Part shown: positions 50,410 to 59,871 of the stretch, one piece after another
How positions within the stretch are numbered: the first letter of the stretch is position 1
Layout of the letters: each line of letters opens with the position of its first letter
Assembly (NCBI RefSeq): GCF_001707755.1
Contig: NZ_MBDL01000012.1
Location: forward strand, 143,592 to 207,591
Source of the DNA: Acinetobacter celticus
GTDB lineage: Bacteria > Pseudomonadota > Gammaproteobacteria > Pseudomonadales > Moraxellaceae
Length of the DNA stretch: 64,000 nucleotides
Direction of reading: 5' to 3'
Translations under genes and position numbers: made by a program
Notes under the pieces: model-generated
What the model was told of the DNA's origin: nothing
The model's database searches: none
Seen by the model: the letters and a program-made list of their open reading frames with translations, nothing else

Positions 50410-51993
50410 TTAATCGCGATGGCTGTTATTGGCAATAGACCTAACATGGACTTTTTCAATTTTATGTCCATCCATGGTCACCACTTCAAAGACATGACCA
50501 TCTGCCGTGAGTTTGGCACCACTTTCGGGTAAACGACCTAAATGGAACAAAATATAGCCTGAAAGCGTTGAATACTGTTCCGATTCATCCACCAAGTTGC
50601 GACCGAGAAGCAAAGACACATGACGAATATCAGTCGAACCTTCAAGCATCAAGGTGCCGTCTTCTAGGCTTTCTGCTGTATTTTCCAGTTCATCTTCATC
50701 AGGAAATTCACCTGCAATGGCTTCAAGCACATCAATAGGCGTTGCAATACCTTCAATTGAACCGTATTCATTCAGTACCAACGCCATTTGCAACGGCGCT
50801 TGGCGTAGTTGTTCCATCACCATCAGCACTTGCGCATTTTCATGCACAATGACAGGTTCACGCAGATGCTTTTCAAAATTCAATACACCTGTTTCAATGT
50901 ATTCATTCATGACTTTATGCGTCAGGACTACACCTGCAATGTTGTCCAATTCACCACGGGCAATAATTAACCGCGAATGAGTCATACTTAACAATTGGTG
51001 CTTGATGGACGCTTCGTCTTCTTCTAAATCAATCCATTCCAATTCAGGACGTGGCGTCATCACCGATTTCACAGGGCGCTCAGACAACCCCAATACGCCT
51101 TGAACCATGACACTGTGATACACACCATTGTCTTCATCAAAAATATCATCGGCAAATGCACGGGTCGCTAACACATCTTCTTGTTTATTTTCATGATTTT
51201 CCGATAAGCTTTTGCCACCCAACATACGCATGACAGCAGAAGCGGTACGGTAGCGTAAATCGGTGGTGGTGACAGTTTTTTCCTGATTGTGGCGCATAGT
51301 TTGGTTCAAGAATTCAATCAGCACAGAGAAACCAATCGCGGCGTATAAATAACCTTTTGGAATGTGATAACCAAAGCCTTCGACCACCAGTGAGAAACCT
51401 ATCATCATCAAGAAACATAGGCACAAAATGACCACAGTCGGATGACGGTTGACGAAATGCATCAACGGTTTCGACACCCACAGCATAATACCGACCGCGA
51501 TTACAACCGCAATCATCATCACAGGTAAATGTTTCACCATGCCCACAGCAGTAATCACGCTGTCTAAAGAGAATACTGCATCCAGTACCACAATCTGAAT
51601 AATGACCATCCAGAAGGTGGCATGCACAGGGTTTTCTTCTTTGAGGATCGGTTTGTGTTCCAAACGCTCACGTAATTCCATGGTGCCTTTAAACAATAAG
51701 AACACACCACCAAATAGTAGAATTAAATCTCGCCCTGAGAAAGGATGATCAAATACTTGGAACAATGGATTGGTCAGCGTCATCACCCATGCGATAGACG
51801 CCAAGAGAACCAAGCGCATACACAGCGCCAGTAGCAAGCCGACAATACGCGCGGTATTGCGTTGCTCTGGTGGTAATTTTTCCGCCAAAATGGCGATAAA
51901 AACCAGGTTATCAATACCCAGAACAATTTCTAAAATAACTAAGGTTAAAAGACCGACCCAAGCCGATGGATCAGACATCCACTCAAAGATCAT
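50410..51993 (-). CDS. TerC-CBS-CorC fusion membrane protein (YegH/YoaE type)
   Basis: A 527-residue protein in three parts: an N-terminal TerC domain with seven membrane segments (1-235, including [17 protein letters not shown]), a pair of CBS domains (about 300-425) that usually bind adenine nucleotides, and a C-terminal CorC/HlyC domain (about 435-520). Members such as YegH and YoaE are linked to metal-ion export or insertion; the substrate is unproven. It is divergent from the LOG gene. No manganese (yybP-ykoY) riboswitch was found upstream. Confidence 0.88.
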   Translation of the reverse strand: MIFEWMSDPSAWVGLLTLVILEIVLGIDNLVFIAILAEKLPPEQRNTARIVGLLLALCMRLVLLASIAWVMTLTNPLFQVFDHPFSGRDLILLFGGVFLLFKGTMELRERLEHKPILKEENPVHATFWMVIIQIVVLDAVFSLDSVITAVGMVKHLPVMMIAVVIAVGIMLWVSKPLMHFVNRHPTVVILCLCFLMMIGFSLVVEGFGYHIPKGYLYAAIGFSVLIEFLNQTMRHNQEKTVTTTDLRYRTASAVMRMLGGKSLSENHENKQEDVLATRAFADDIFDEDNGVYHSVMVQGVLGLSERPVKSVMTPRPELEWIDLEEDEASIKHQLLSMTHSRLIIARGELDNIAGVVLTHKVMNEYIETGVLNFEKHLREPVIVHENAQVLMVMEQLRQAPLQMALVLNEYGSIEGIATPIDVLEAIAGEFPDEDELENTAESLEDGTLMLEGSTDIRHVSLLLGRNLVDESEQYSTLSGYILFHLGRLPESGAKLTADGHVFEVVTMDGHKIEKVHVRSIANNSHRD

Positions 51994-52320
51994 GTGTTTA
52001 TCTCCTGAGTATGATGCAGGCTTGCAGCGTTTTTGGAATTATTCAAATCAGATAAAGTGCGTGCGCAGACGCTAACAATATTGATGTCTAAGGAATGTAT
52101 TTGTGCGGAGCGACAACAACCACTGCCCATGATGATTCATTTATTAAAAAACAGAAATTAAGTATAACAAGCTGTGTCAGAATTTCATCTTTTTTTACAT
52201 TCAGGCTTATGCTGCGTTGCCTGCTTAAACAACGCGCCCTCTCTTTCCACGCTCATTTGGTCATATTTCGACGTTAGGCTAGAGCGATAAAAAATAAAGT
52301 GCTAAGGTGAATAAAACGAG
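51994..52320. other. Divergent promoter region between terC-like and LOG genes
   Basis: About 330 bases with no supported gene. It must hold promoters in both directions. A 22-codon minus-strand frame ending near 52079 has no ribosome site and is not called. Confidence 0.45.
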
Positions 52321-52941
52321 ATGAATAGCGTATTAACAATGACAAAACACTTGAATAGTCACTCTCCTAAAACCACACAACCTTTAATCGCTCTATATTG
52401 TGGCTCACGCTCAGGGAACAATCCCATTTATCAAGAAAAAGCTGTTGCACTGGCCAAAGGCATTGCAGTTGCAGGTTTTGGTTTAGTCTATGGCGGGGCC
52501 AGTATTGGTCTAATGGGTCAAGTCGCCAATGCCGTGGTCGAAAATGGGGGCGAAGCTGTGGGGGTAATTCCAGAATTTATGTTGGATTATGAAATTGCGC
52601 ATCATGGCCTGACCGAACTACACGTAGTGCGAACCATGCATGAGCGCAAAGCCCTCATGGCGGAGCGTGCCAGTGCCTTTGTTGCCTTACCGGGTGGTTT
52701 AGGTACCTTTGAAGAAATCTTAGAAATTGCCACATGGGGACAATTAAATCAGCACCAAAAACCCATGATTTTGTATAACGTGAATGGATTCTATGACTCA
52801 TTAATTGCACAACTCGATCATGCCGTACAAGAAGGTTTTTTACCACCACAACACCGTGCCAAACTGATTGTCTGCAACTCATCACAACAAATTTTCAGTG
52901 CATTAAGAAATTTAGATGCACCACAACATGTCATCGTTTAA
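52321..52941 (+). CDS. LOG-family nucleoside monophosphate phosphoribohydrolase
   Basis: A 206-residue Rossmann-fold protein of the LOG/TIGR00730 family, which releases the base from (often cytokinin-type) nucleoside 5'-monophosphates. The signature PGGLGTFEE and the GGASIGLMG and SGNNPIYQEKA blocks are present. In bacteria without cytokinin synthesis the role is likely nucleotide turnover. ATG 52321 is used here; a second in-frame ATG at 52339 would remove six residues. Single-gene unit with its own terminator. Confidence 0.9.
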   Translation: MNSVLTMTKHLNSHSPKTTQPLIALYCGSRSGNNPIYQEKAVALAKGIAVAGFGLVYGGASIGLMGQVANAVVENGGEAVGVIPEFMLDYEIAHHGLTELHVVRTMHERKALMAERASAFVALPGGLGTFEEILEIATWGQLNQHQKPMILYNVNGFYDSLIAQLDHAVQEGFLPPQHRAKLIVCNSSQQIFSALRNLDAPQHVIV

Positions 52942-52958
52942 GCCAATATTTCAGCCAT

Positions 52959-52988
52959 AAAAAAAGCGGGTATCTACCCGCTTTTTTA
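52959..52988 (+). terminator. Bidirectional terminator after the LOG gene
   Basis: AAAAAAGCGGGTA pairs with TACCCGCTTTTTT across a short loop. It serves the LOG gene and the minus-strand PiT-like gene. Confidence 0.92.
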
Positions 52989-53010
52989 ACTGTTTTCTTT
53001 TCTTAGCGTA

Positions 53011-53985
53011 TCAAGATGAACCCGATACTAAATGATAAAACCACGGCAACGTGGTGGCCAAGAAAATACTAATCACTAAACCAAACATTAACTTCATAGC
53101 ATCTTTACTGACATTACGTGAGGTTTTGTATTTATCAACCTCATGTAAATGCATCGCCATGGCAAATTCACGACCCGCCAATAAACCAAGGAACACCCAC
53201 GTGGTACTCATTGGAATATTACTCCATTCTTTAAACACCAACAAAATTGTGGCGTAAATGAAGTCAATAATGGTGGCCGAACGAATATCTGCGACGCCAG
53301 TTTTGGTATCAATAATATTTTGAATTGCCCCGCCACGCTGATACAAAATAACGCCCAACAACACCACAAAAACACTAATTGCAAAAACAAGGAACCACAG
53401 AGGTACAGCACGTGGCACATATACAAAAATATTCGCCAAGTCCTGAATTAGCCATTGGCTCCATAAAAATGCAGTCGATATCCATTGTAGGCCGACCCAA
53501 ATATTAGAATGCTTTTCATGACGGGTTTTGCTGAAATGCACTGAAATTTGTTTAATCACAAAACGATAAACAATAATTCCCACAAGAAAGGCCACTGCAT
53601 AGCCCATCATGGACTTGGTCAGCATAGAACCTAAACTGCTCGGTGAGAAAATGGTAAGCACCAAAAAGGTCGTGCTGACAGGAATGCCATATTTAGTCAG
53701 AATAATCAGCAAGATCGGCGGCACAATATACAGCCACGTCACGCCATCTTTAGGGAGCGGTATCGTTTCCAAACGCCCATAAGAGGCATCTCCCACACCC
53801 GATGCATACCAACCGTAGGCCAATACCACCACTAAAATCGTACTGACATACAACCACAATAACCACCATGGGCGGTGGGCATTGGATGAAATAAATGTAC
53901 CCAGTGTTTGTGGTACATCATTTGCAACAATGGAATAGGCTGCCAAGCAGAATCCTATTATCATTAAAATTTCAATTGTCATCAC
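53011..53985 (-). CDS. Compact PiT-like membrane protein of unknown substrate
   Basis: A 324-residue membrane protein with about eight to nine segments. It contains two repeats, each resembling the PiT (phosphate/sulfate permease) signature: ANDVPQTLGT at 21-30 followed 80 residues later by IPVSTT (101-106), and QDLANIFVYV at 181-190 followed 77 residues later by IPMSTT (257-262). PiT proteins carry GAND-type and P-x-S-T-T motifs in this arrangement, but are usually 400-530 residues. I infer a shortened, divergent member of that superfamily; the transported ion is unknown. Single-gene unit; no phoU-like partner is adjacent. Confidence 0.7.
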   Translation of the reverse strand: MMTIEILMIIGFCLAAYSIVANDVPQTLGTFISSNAHRPWWLLWLYVSTILVVVLAYGWYASGVGDASYGRLETIPLPKDGVTWLYIVPPILLIILTKYGIPVSTTFLVLTIFSPSSLGSMLTKSMMGYAVAFLVGIIVYRFVIKQISVHFSKTRHEKHSNIWVGLQWISTAFLWSQWLIQDLANIFVYVPRAVPLWFLVFAISVFVVLLGVILYQRGGAIQNIIDTKTGVADIRSATIIDFIYATILLVFKEWSNIPMSTTWVFLGLLAGREFAMAMHLHEVDKYKTSRNVSKDAMKLMFGLVISIFLATTLPWFYHLVSGSS

Positions 53986-54099
53986 AATTCAAAAACCTGT
54001 ATCACAATCTGTACCCTGCCCTAAAACTGAGTCATTGTTAAATTATGACCATAATATTTCATTTGTGACAGTTGAGGGAAATCTTTATTTTTCGCTCAT

Positions 54100-54125
54100 A
54101 AAAAAGGAAGCCTAAGCTTCCTTTT
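54100..54125 (-). terminator. Orphan intrinsic terminator, minus strand
   Basis: AAAAGGAAGC pairs with GCTTCCTTTT across CTAA. On the minus strand six T follow. Both annotated flanking genes start, rather than end, on either side, so this terminator belongs to a separate minus-strand transcript that begins between 54126 and about 54370. Confidence 0.8.
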
Positions 54126-54213
54126 GAACAATGACATCATCATGACCATCGTTACATGCACTTAACCCTAATGTCAGCATCATAAACATCTATGCAGAAA
54201 CTTTGAAACGCAT
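54112..54213 (-). pseudogene. Tiny lipoprotein frame interrupted by an amber codon (candidate)
   Basis: On the minus strand ATG 54213 opens MRFKVSA, then a TAG at 54190-54192, then in the same frame MFMMLTLGLSACNDGHDD and a few more residues to TAG at 54112-54114. If the amber codon were a sense codon the product would be a 33-residue lipoprotein: basic n-region, hydrophobic core, lipobox LSAC and a short acidic tail. The stop lies inside the loop of the terminator at 54100-54125, which fits a small monocistronic gene. The ribosome site is poor. It may be a decayed gene, or translation may begin at 54189. Confidence 0.3.
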
Positions 54214-54370
54214 TCTCTTCGTTGATAAGTTTTGACGGATTGATCAGCATCGAATATCACCCAGATAACGGTTATATTGCCATTTGGTTGCAAATAGTGA
54301 ACGCATGATTGCAACAACATCTCTGATTTAATTCAGCTAAACTGCTTTAAAAGGACAACTTGCTGATGCC

Positions 54371-55762
54371 ATGAATGCCACGCCCTCACATCAAGCCTTA
54401 CAACCTGAATTCAGACTTTTAGTCTTGTTGGTGTCTATTGGCTTTTTCATGCAAGGTCTAGACACCACCATTGTCAACACAGCCATTCCATCTATGGCTG
54501 TGCATTTAAATGAAGACCCACTCAACATGCATAGTGTGGTGGTGGCTTATGTGCTGTCTGTGGCGGCCTGCATTCCGCTCAGTGGCTGGTTGGCAGACCG
54601 TTTTGGCGCGCGGAATATCTATTTTAGCGCCATCATTATTTTTACTTTGGCGTCTTTGGGTTGTGGTCAATCTGACAGTTTAAATGAACTGCTTTTTTAT
54701 CGTGTTTTACAAGGCATTGGTGGCGCATTGCTTCTCCCCGTTGGTCGTTTGGCCATGCTCAAAGTTATTCCACGTGCACAGTTTTTATCTGCGATGAGTC
54801 TTATGAGCCTTGCGGGTTTAATTGGCCCGCTCATTGGCCCAACATTGGGTGGCTGGTTGGTTGAAGTCACCACTTGGCATTGGATTTTTCTGATTAATAT
54901 TCCAATGGGTGTTTTAGGTTGTCTCATCACCTTTAAAGCCATGCCAAATGTTACCGAGCCCACAGTGCCTCGTTTCGATTTTTGGGGATTCTTCCTTCTA
55001 GTTATTGCAATGACAGGCTTATCTTTAGGCATTGAAAACTTCACCAGTACCTCGCATTCATTGTATTGGAGCATAGGCCTCATCTGCGCGGGCGTGGTGG
55101 CCTGTATCACGTATGCCTTACATTCGCATAACCATCAAAATGCATTGTTCCGTAGCAAGATGTTCCGCAATAAAATTTATGCCCTTGGTGTTCTAGGCAA
55201 CTTTTTTGCCCGCTTGGGTGGCAATGCTATGCCGTTTTTAATTCCTTTAATGTTGCAAGTTGCTTTCGGCTTTAAACCCTTTGTCACGGGTCTGTTGATG
55301 ATTCCAATTGTATTGGGAGCTTTGGCGTCTAAACCTCTCATTCGTCCGATCATTCAACGCTTTGGCTATAGAAATGTACTTCTGGTTAATACCTTATTGG
55401 TCGGTGCCTGTATTGCTAGTTTTGCCCTGAGTTCTGCAGATACCCCCATTTGGTTACGTACATTACATTTCTTCATTTTTGGCATGCTCAATTCATTGCA
55501 ATTCGTCTCTATGAATACCCTAACCTTAAAAGATTTACCACAGCAAGATGCCAGCAGTGGCAACAGCTTTCTGTCCATGATTATGATGGTATCAATGAGT
55601 ATTGGCGTGGCACTGGCAGGAACATTGGTTAATGTCTTTAGTGCCTATTTTGATGCGATACATCTGACCTCAGCTTTTCATGCCACACTCATCTGCTTAG
55701 GTTGTATCAATATCATCACTGCGCTTATTTTTTGGCAAATTCCCAAAGATACGGCTGTTTAA
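54371..55762 (+). CDS. DHA2-type MFS multidrug transporter (MdtD-like)
   Basis: A 463-residue major facilitator with 13-14 segments. Motif D1-like GLDTTIVNTAIPSM at residues 29-42, motif A (GWLADRFGARN), motif B (RVLQGIGGALLLPVGR) and the antiporter motif C (GLIGPLIGPTLGGWL) mark it as a drug:proton antiporter of the DHA2 group, closest in style to MdtD. Substrates cannot be predicted. It stands alone; no regulator is adjacent. Confidence 0.85.
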   Translation: MNATPSHQALQPEFRLLVLLVSIGFFMQGLDTTIVNTAIPSMAVHLNEDPLNMHSVVVAYVLSVAACIPLSGWLADRFGARNIYFSAIIIFTLASLGCGQSDSLNELLFYRVLQGIGGALLLPVGRLAMLKVIPRAQFLSAMSLMSLAGLIGPLIGPTLGGWLVEVTTWHWIFLINIPMGVLGCLITFKAMPNVTEPTVPRFDFWGFFLLVIAMTGLSLGIENFTSTSHSLYWSIGLICAGVVACITYALHSHNHQNALFRSKMFRNKIYALGVLGNFFARLGGNAMPFLIPLMLQVAFGFKPFVTGLLMIPIVLGALASKPLIRPIIQRFGYRNVLLVNTLLVGACIASFALSSADTPIWLRTLHFFIFGMLNSLQFVSMNTLTLKDLPQQDASSGNSFLSMIMMVSMSIGVALAGTLVNVFSAYFDAIHLTSAFHATLICLGCINIITALIFWQIPKDTAV

Positions 55763-55844
55763 GTGCGATGCGTAGAAAGTACATAGTTTCAACAAAGGCT
55801 TCACGCTATCATAGGACATTCCTCTTGTTAGACGAACATGCCCC

Positions 55845-56621
55845 ATGAAAAAACGCCAGCCTGCACTTACTGCTTTAAAAACCTATAGTCCTGCCATTGG
55901 GCTATTCGGTTTTGCAGTCATGGCACTGCTGGCGTATCTGCTGATCATGCCTCATCGTTTTGCATCGGCAGAAGAATACCCCATCAAAGGCTTCGATGTT
56001 TCTCATCATCAAGGTGAGATTCAATGGAAAAAAATCTCGCCAAAGACCTATCAATTTGTTTATTTAAAAGCGACTGAAGGCGGTGACTTTCAAGACACCA
56101 AATTTCAAGACAATTGGCTCCAAGCCCGTGAACATGGTTTTTTAGTTGGGGCTTATCATTTTTATCGTTTATGCCGTGACGGTAAAATTCAGGCACAAAA
56201 TTTCATTGCAACCGTTCCCAAAAAGGCCAATGCCCTGCCTCCTGTTATTGATTTAGAATATGATGCCAAATGCATCAACACCTTTAGCAAAGAACAGTTG
56301 TTGCAGGAAATTCAGATCATGCATGACCAGCTCTTACAACATTATGCTAAACAGCCCATCTTCTATATTTCAAAATCTTTTTACAATATCGTTTTGGCAG
56401 GTGAATTTAAAAGTACCCCGTTGTGGGTGCGTGAATACCAAGGCAAACCCGATTTAAAGAACAATCCAGATTGGTTGTTTTGGCAACACACCAATCAAGG
56501 GCAAATTCTAGGTATACCCCAAACGGTCGATTTAAACGTTTTTAATGGCAATACAAAACAATGGAATGCCTTTTTACTGAAAAATGGTTTGACGCTACAA
56601 CCGCCTGTTGCAAAAAAATGA
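55845..56621 (+). CDS. Glycoside hydrolase family 25 muramidase
   Basis: A 258-residue cell-wall hydrolase. One N-terminal membrane segment (about 17-36) is followed by a GH25 domain with Asp51 (GFDVSHHQG) and the catalytic pair Asp136 and Glu138 (VIDLEYD). The N-terminal anchor points to an inner-membrane protein facing the periplasm. GH25 enzymes often come from phages, but there are no phage genes near, and the domain is common in Acinetobacter chromosomes. It follows the DHA2 gene by about 80 bases. Confidence 0.88.
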   Translation: MKKRQPALTALKTYSPAIGLFGFAVMALLAYLLIMPHRFASAEEYPIKGFDVSHHQGEIQWKKISPKTYQFVYLKATEGGDFQDTKFQDNWLQAREHGFLVGAYHFYRLCRDGKIQAQNFIATVPKKANALPPVIDLEYDAKCINTFSKEQLLQEIQIMHDQLLQHYAKQPIFYISKSFYNIVLAGEFKSTPLWVREYQGKPDLKNNPDWLFWQHTNQGQILGIPQTVDLNVFNGNTKQWNAFLLKNGLTLQPPVAKK

Positions 56622-56848
56622 ATAAAGAACCGCTCATCTTTACGATTAATATGGCGTGATAACAGAGGTTAAGTCCGTGCAGACAATACAATAAAAGCCT
56701 GTCATTTTTAAATCATGTCAACCTTAAGTAACTGAGCGAACTCGCTTTACGGAGTCAATCTGTGTCGTACAACTGGCAATAGCATCTTTGTCCCGCAATC
56801 ACGCTATGAGATACTGCATCTATCGATCTATTCAGGCGCAACAGTGGC

Positions 56849-57904
56849 ATGAGAAAAATCATTCATATTGATATGGATGCCTTTTATGCATCTGTAGAAT
56901 TGCGTGAACGCCCTGAACTTCGACATTTACCCGTAGTCGTTTCCTCGCACCATCCTCGCGCAGTGATTTGCGCTGCCTCTTACCCTGCCCGTGAATTTGG
57001 ACTCCGTTCTGCAATGTCGATGAGCCAAGCCCGAAAATACTGCCCACAACTGGTGGTGATTGAACCCAATTTTGAAAAATACCGTGCTGTTTCAGCTCAA
57101 ATTCATTCTATTTTTCAACGTTATACATCTCAAATTGAACCGCTATCTTTAGATGAAGCTTTCTTAGATGTCACTGAGAACCTACAAAACATTGCCAGTG
57201 CCACTGAAGTCGCTATGCGCATTCGTGAAGATATTTTTCAAACCACAGGACTGACTGCTTCTGCAGGCGTTGCGCCAAATAAATTTCTCGCCAAAGTCGC
57301 TTCTGACTGGAACAAGCCCAATGGTATTTGTGTCATTAAACCCACAAAAGTAAAAGCCTTTATTCAAAATTTAGCCCTGAAAAAAATCCCAGGTGTGGGC
57401 AAAGTCATGCAAGAAAAACTCAAAACCATGCACTTAGAAACCTTAGGCGATTTACAAGAAATTGAAGAAGCCGTCTTGGTGCATCATTTTGGCAAATATG
57501 GCAAACGACTATTTTTATACGCGCAAGGGATTGATGATCGACCGGTTCAAAGCCAAAGAGAACGGCAACAAATTTCTAAAGAAATCACTTTTGATGATGA
57601 TCTGACGTTGACCCAATGTCTGCCCCACTGGCCCGCGCTGATTGATCAAGTCTGGTACAGTTTAGCGCGTAAACAACTGCTTGCTCGTGGTGTATCTGCC
57701 AAACTTAAGCTCAAAAACTTTCAAGTATTACAACACAGTAAAAGTTTCAAAACCCCATTAAGCAGCCAAGCTGACTTAGCACAAGCGCTTCATCAATTAC
57801 TCAATGAAATGCATATACCTAATGATTTTCAATTTCGTTTAGTGGGTATTGGAGTCTATCAACTGACACCACAACAACAAGAAGCACAGTTATCTTTACT
57901 TTAG
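56849..57904 (+). CDS. dinB: DNA polymerase IV
   Basis: A Y-family translesion polymerase of 351 residues. Catalytic carboxylates are Asp8 ([12 protein letters not shown]), Asp102 and Glu103 (SLDEAFLDV); Tyr13 is the steric gate. The thumb, palm and little-finger domains are all present. The C-terminus ends in QLSLL, which resembles a beta-clamp binding motif. Acinetobacter lacks canonical LexA; I see no obvious UmuDAb-type palindrome upstream. Confidence 0.95.
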   Translation: MRKIIHIDMDAFYASVELRERPELRHLPVVVSSHHPRAVICAASYPAREFGLRSAMSMSQARKYCPQLVVIEPNFEKYRAVSAQIHSIFQRYTSQIEPLSLDEAFLDVTENLQNIASATEVAMRIREDIFQTTGLTASAGVAPNKFLAKVASDWNKPNGICVIKPTKVKAFIQNLALKKIPGVGKVMQEKLKTMHLETLGDLQEIEEAVLVHHFGKYGKRLFLYAQGIDDRPVQSQRERQQISKEITFDDDLTLTQCLPHWPALIDQVWYSLARKQLLARGVSAKLKLKNFQVLQHSKSFKTPLSSQADLAQALHQLLNEMHIPNDFQFRLVGIGVYQLTPQQQEAQLSLL

Positions 57905-58023
57905 AGCAAGATCAGTTCGAGTAATTTTCATACAAAAGAATAAAAATAAAACAATTTACCCTTCACATTCAATCAATTTGAGGTAAGCTATTTGCGCGAT
58001 GCATTATCCATGTATACGCTGAG

Positions 58024-58052
58024 ATGCTGAAAATCACCTTTACTTTCAGCAT
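58024..58052 (+). promoter_or_regulatory. Strong hairpin in the leader of the MHS transporter gene
   Basis: ATGCTGAAA (58024-58032) and TTTCAGCAT (58044-58052) pair perfectly across an 11-base loop. No U-run follows. It lies about 80 bases before the transporter start and may be a leader regulatory or stabilising element. Confidence 0.45.
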
Positions 58053-58132
58053 AGTGTCCTGCGGTTGACGTGACGATCAAATCCGAATATTGCAGGGCAA
58101 CTCTGCTGTTACTCCATGGAATACCCTCTTGC

Positions 58133-59437
58133 ATGTCTTCTGAATACCCATCAGCTCAATCCTTACAAGAACAACGTGCACGTAAAGCAGCACTCAGTAG
58201 CTTTATTGGCGCAGTTGTCGATTGGTACGACTTTTTACTCTACGGTATTGTTGCTACACTTATTTTTAAAGATCAATTCTTTCCCAGTATTGGCACCAAT
58301 ATGGGTACTTTAGCGGCACTGGCTACTTTTGGTGTCGGCTTCCTATTCCGTCCATTAGGTGGTGTGGTATTCGGTCATTTTGGTGACAAACTTGGTCGTA
58401 AAAAAATGCTGGTCATCACCGTTATAATGATGGGCCTATCAACTGTCGGTATTGGGTTATTGCCTAATTTTGAAGCTATTGGTTGGTGGGCACCTGTCCT
58501 CTTGGTTACATTCCGTGCCCTACAAGGCTTTGCCGTCGGTGGTGAATGGGGTGGCGCTACACTCATGGCAGTTGAAAATGCACCCAAAGGCAAAAAAGCC
58601 TTTTATAGCAGTGGCGTACAAATTGGTTATGGCGTCGGTTTAGTACTGGCCACAGGTGCAGTCTCCTTAATTATCGCAACTTTAGGTGAAGAAGCTTTTG
58701 CTGAATGGGCTTGGCGTATTCCCTTCATTGCCAGCATTGTACTAATTGCAATTGCAATGTGGATTCGACGAGATCAAGATGAATCACCAGAGTTTTTAGA
58801 AAAAGTCGCACAAAACAGCCAGCAAGCGTCGAATAAACTGCCAATTTTGCAAGCCATCAGTCAGCATCCCAAAGCATTTGTTTATATTATTGCCTTGCGG
58901 ATGACTGAACTACTCACCATGTATTTGGTGACCAATTTTGCACTGAATTATTCCACCAATAATCTTGGAATGGACAAGCAGTTCTTTTTAAATATCACTT
59001 TAATGGTCGGTGCAATTAGCTGTTTTAGCATCCCTATATTTGCATGGCTAGCAGATAAAATTGATCATCGAAAAATGTGTATCTGGGGTGGGTTAATTGG
59101 TGCTCTATCGGCATTTCCATTTTTTATGGCACTCGATGCACAAAATACGGGCCTAATTATTATCTGTGCGATTCTATTGGCAAATATTGCACATGATATG
59201 GTCGTCAGCGTCCATCAACCTATTTTTACGTCATTATTCGGCACAGCTTACCGTTACAGCGGTGCTGGCGTGGGCTATCAAGTGGCCAGTATCATTGGTG
59301 GCGGTTTTACCCCATTTATTGCAGCATCATTAGTGATTTGGGGCAATGGTTCATGGCATTATGTGGCTATCTATTTAGCCATAGGCTGTTTGCTGACGAC
59401 TTTTGTGGCAGCAATCATGCCAAAAACACAGGAATAA
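58133..59437 (+). CDS. MHS-family MFS metabolite:H+ symporter
   Basis: A 434-residue, 12-segment transporter of the metabolite:H+ symporter group (ShiA, ProP, KgtP, YdjE relatives). The N-terminal SSFIGAVVDWYDFLLYG block, motif A FGHFGDKLGRKK and FRALQGFAVGGEWGGA are diagnostic. Substrate is likely an organic acid or osmolyte but cannot be fixed. ATG 58133 begins the family-like N-terminus; the frame opens earlier at 58070 without support. A RidA gene starts five bases after the stop and is surely cotranscribed. Confidence 0.88.
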   Translation: MSSEYPSAQSLQEQRARKAALSSFIGAVVDWYDFLLYGIVATLIFKDQFFPSIGTNMGTLAALATFGVGFLFRPLGGVVFGHFGDKLGRKKMLVITVIMMGLSTVGIGLLPNFEAIGWWAPVLLVTFRALQGFAVGGEWGGATLMAVENAPKGKKAFYSSGVQIGYGVGLVLATGAVSLIIATLGEEAFAEWAWRIPFIASIVLIAIAMWIRRDQDESPEFLEKVAQNSQQASNKLPILQAISQHPKAFVYIIALRMTELLTMYLVTNFALNYSTNNLGMDKQFFLNITLMVGAISCFSIPIFAWLADKIDHRKMCIWGGLIGALSAFPFFMALDAQNTGLIIICAILLANIAHDMVVSVHQPIFTSLFGTAYRYSGAGVGYQVASIIGGGFTPFIAASLVIWGNGSWHYVAIYLAIGCLLTTFVAAIMPKTQE

Positions 59438-59441
59438 TGTC

Positions 59442-59798
59442 ATGGCTGTACAGCGATTACACGTAGAAAAACGGTTCTCAGAAATTGCAATTTCAGGCAA
59501 TTTAGTCCATTTAGCAGGTCAACTGGCTTCAGATACCAGTTTAGATATTCAAGGTCAAACCCAACAAACCTTGGATATTATTGACCGTTTTCTGGCCGAT
59601 GCGGGCACAGATAAAAGCCACATTATGTCTGTGACTATTTATCTTAAAGATATTGAAAAAGATTATGCCTTGTTTAATGAAATTTGGGATGCATGGGTCA
59701 GTGATATTCAAGCCTTGCCTCGTACCTGTGTAGAAGCCAAACTTTATGCACCAGAAGTATTGGTTGAACTAAGCGTAGTTGCTGTCAAACCTGAATAA
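59442..59798 (+). CDS. RidA-family enamine/imine deaminase
   Basis: A 118-residue trimeric Rid protein. The conserved Arg in LPRTCVEAKLY, the VHLAGQLASD strand and the C-terminal VELSVVAV fit the family, which hydrolyses reactive 2-aminoacrylate and similar enamines/imines. The ATG at 59442 follows AGGA within the end of the transporter gene. Pairing with an MHS transporter suggests catabolism of an amine or amino acid taken up by that carrier, an inference from context. It is probably a subgroup other than the housekeeping RidA beside ilvA/spoT. Confidence 0.87.
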   Translation: MAVQRLHVEKRFSEIAISGNLVHLAGQLASDTSLDIQGQTQQTLDIIDRFLADAGTDKSHIMSVTIYLKDIEKDYALFNEIWDAWVSDIQALPRTCVEAKLYAPEVLVELSVVAVKPE

Positions 59799-59810
59799 AA
59801 TTATTTGTAA

Positions 59811-59849
59811 AATAAAAAGCATGCCTAGTAGGTATGCTTTTTATTTTTT
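59811..59849 (+). terminator. Bidirectional terminator after the RidA gene
   Basis: AAAAAGCATGCC pairs with GGTATGCTTTTT (one G-T pair) around TAGTA and runs into ATTTTTT. Confidence 0.85.
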
Positions 59850-59871
59850 GCATGGTGTTAATCAAGTAAAC

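Noticed and set aside
51994..52150. Possible yybP-ykoY manganese riboswitch before the TerC-like gene
   Set aside because: The conserved GGGGAGTAG and paired CCTACC-type blocks are not present on the minus strand.
54152..54250. 32-codon minus-strand frame overlapping the tiny lipoprotein frame
   Set aside because: No hydrophobic signal or motif; the overlapping frame with the lipobox explains the terminator better.
55845..56621. GH25 lysozyme as a prophage endolysin
   Set aside because: No holin, capsid, tail or integrase genes are nearby, and the N-terminal membrane anchor suits a host envelope enzyme.
58018..58080. CTGAGATGCTGAAA stretch looked like part of a second TPP riboswitch
   Set aside because: The required ACCC and CCTGAT...GCGTAGGAA blocks are missing; only the CTGAGA hexamer matches.
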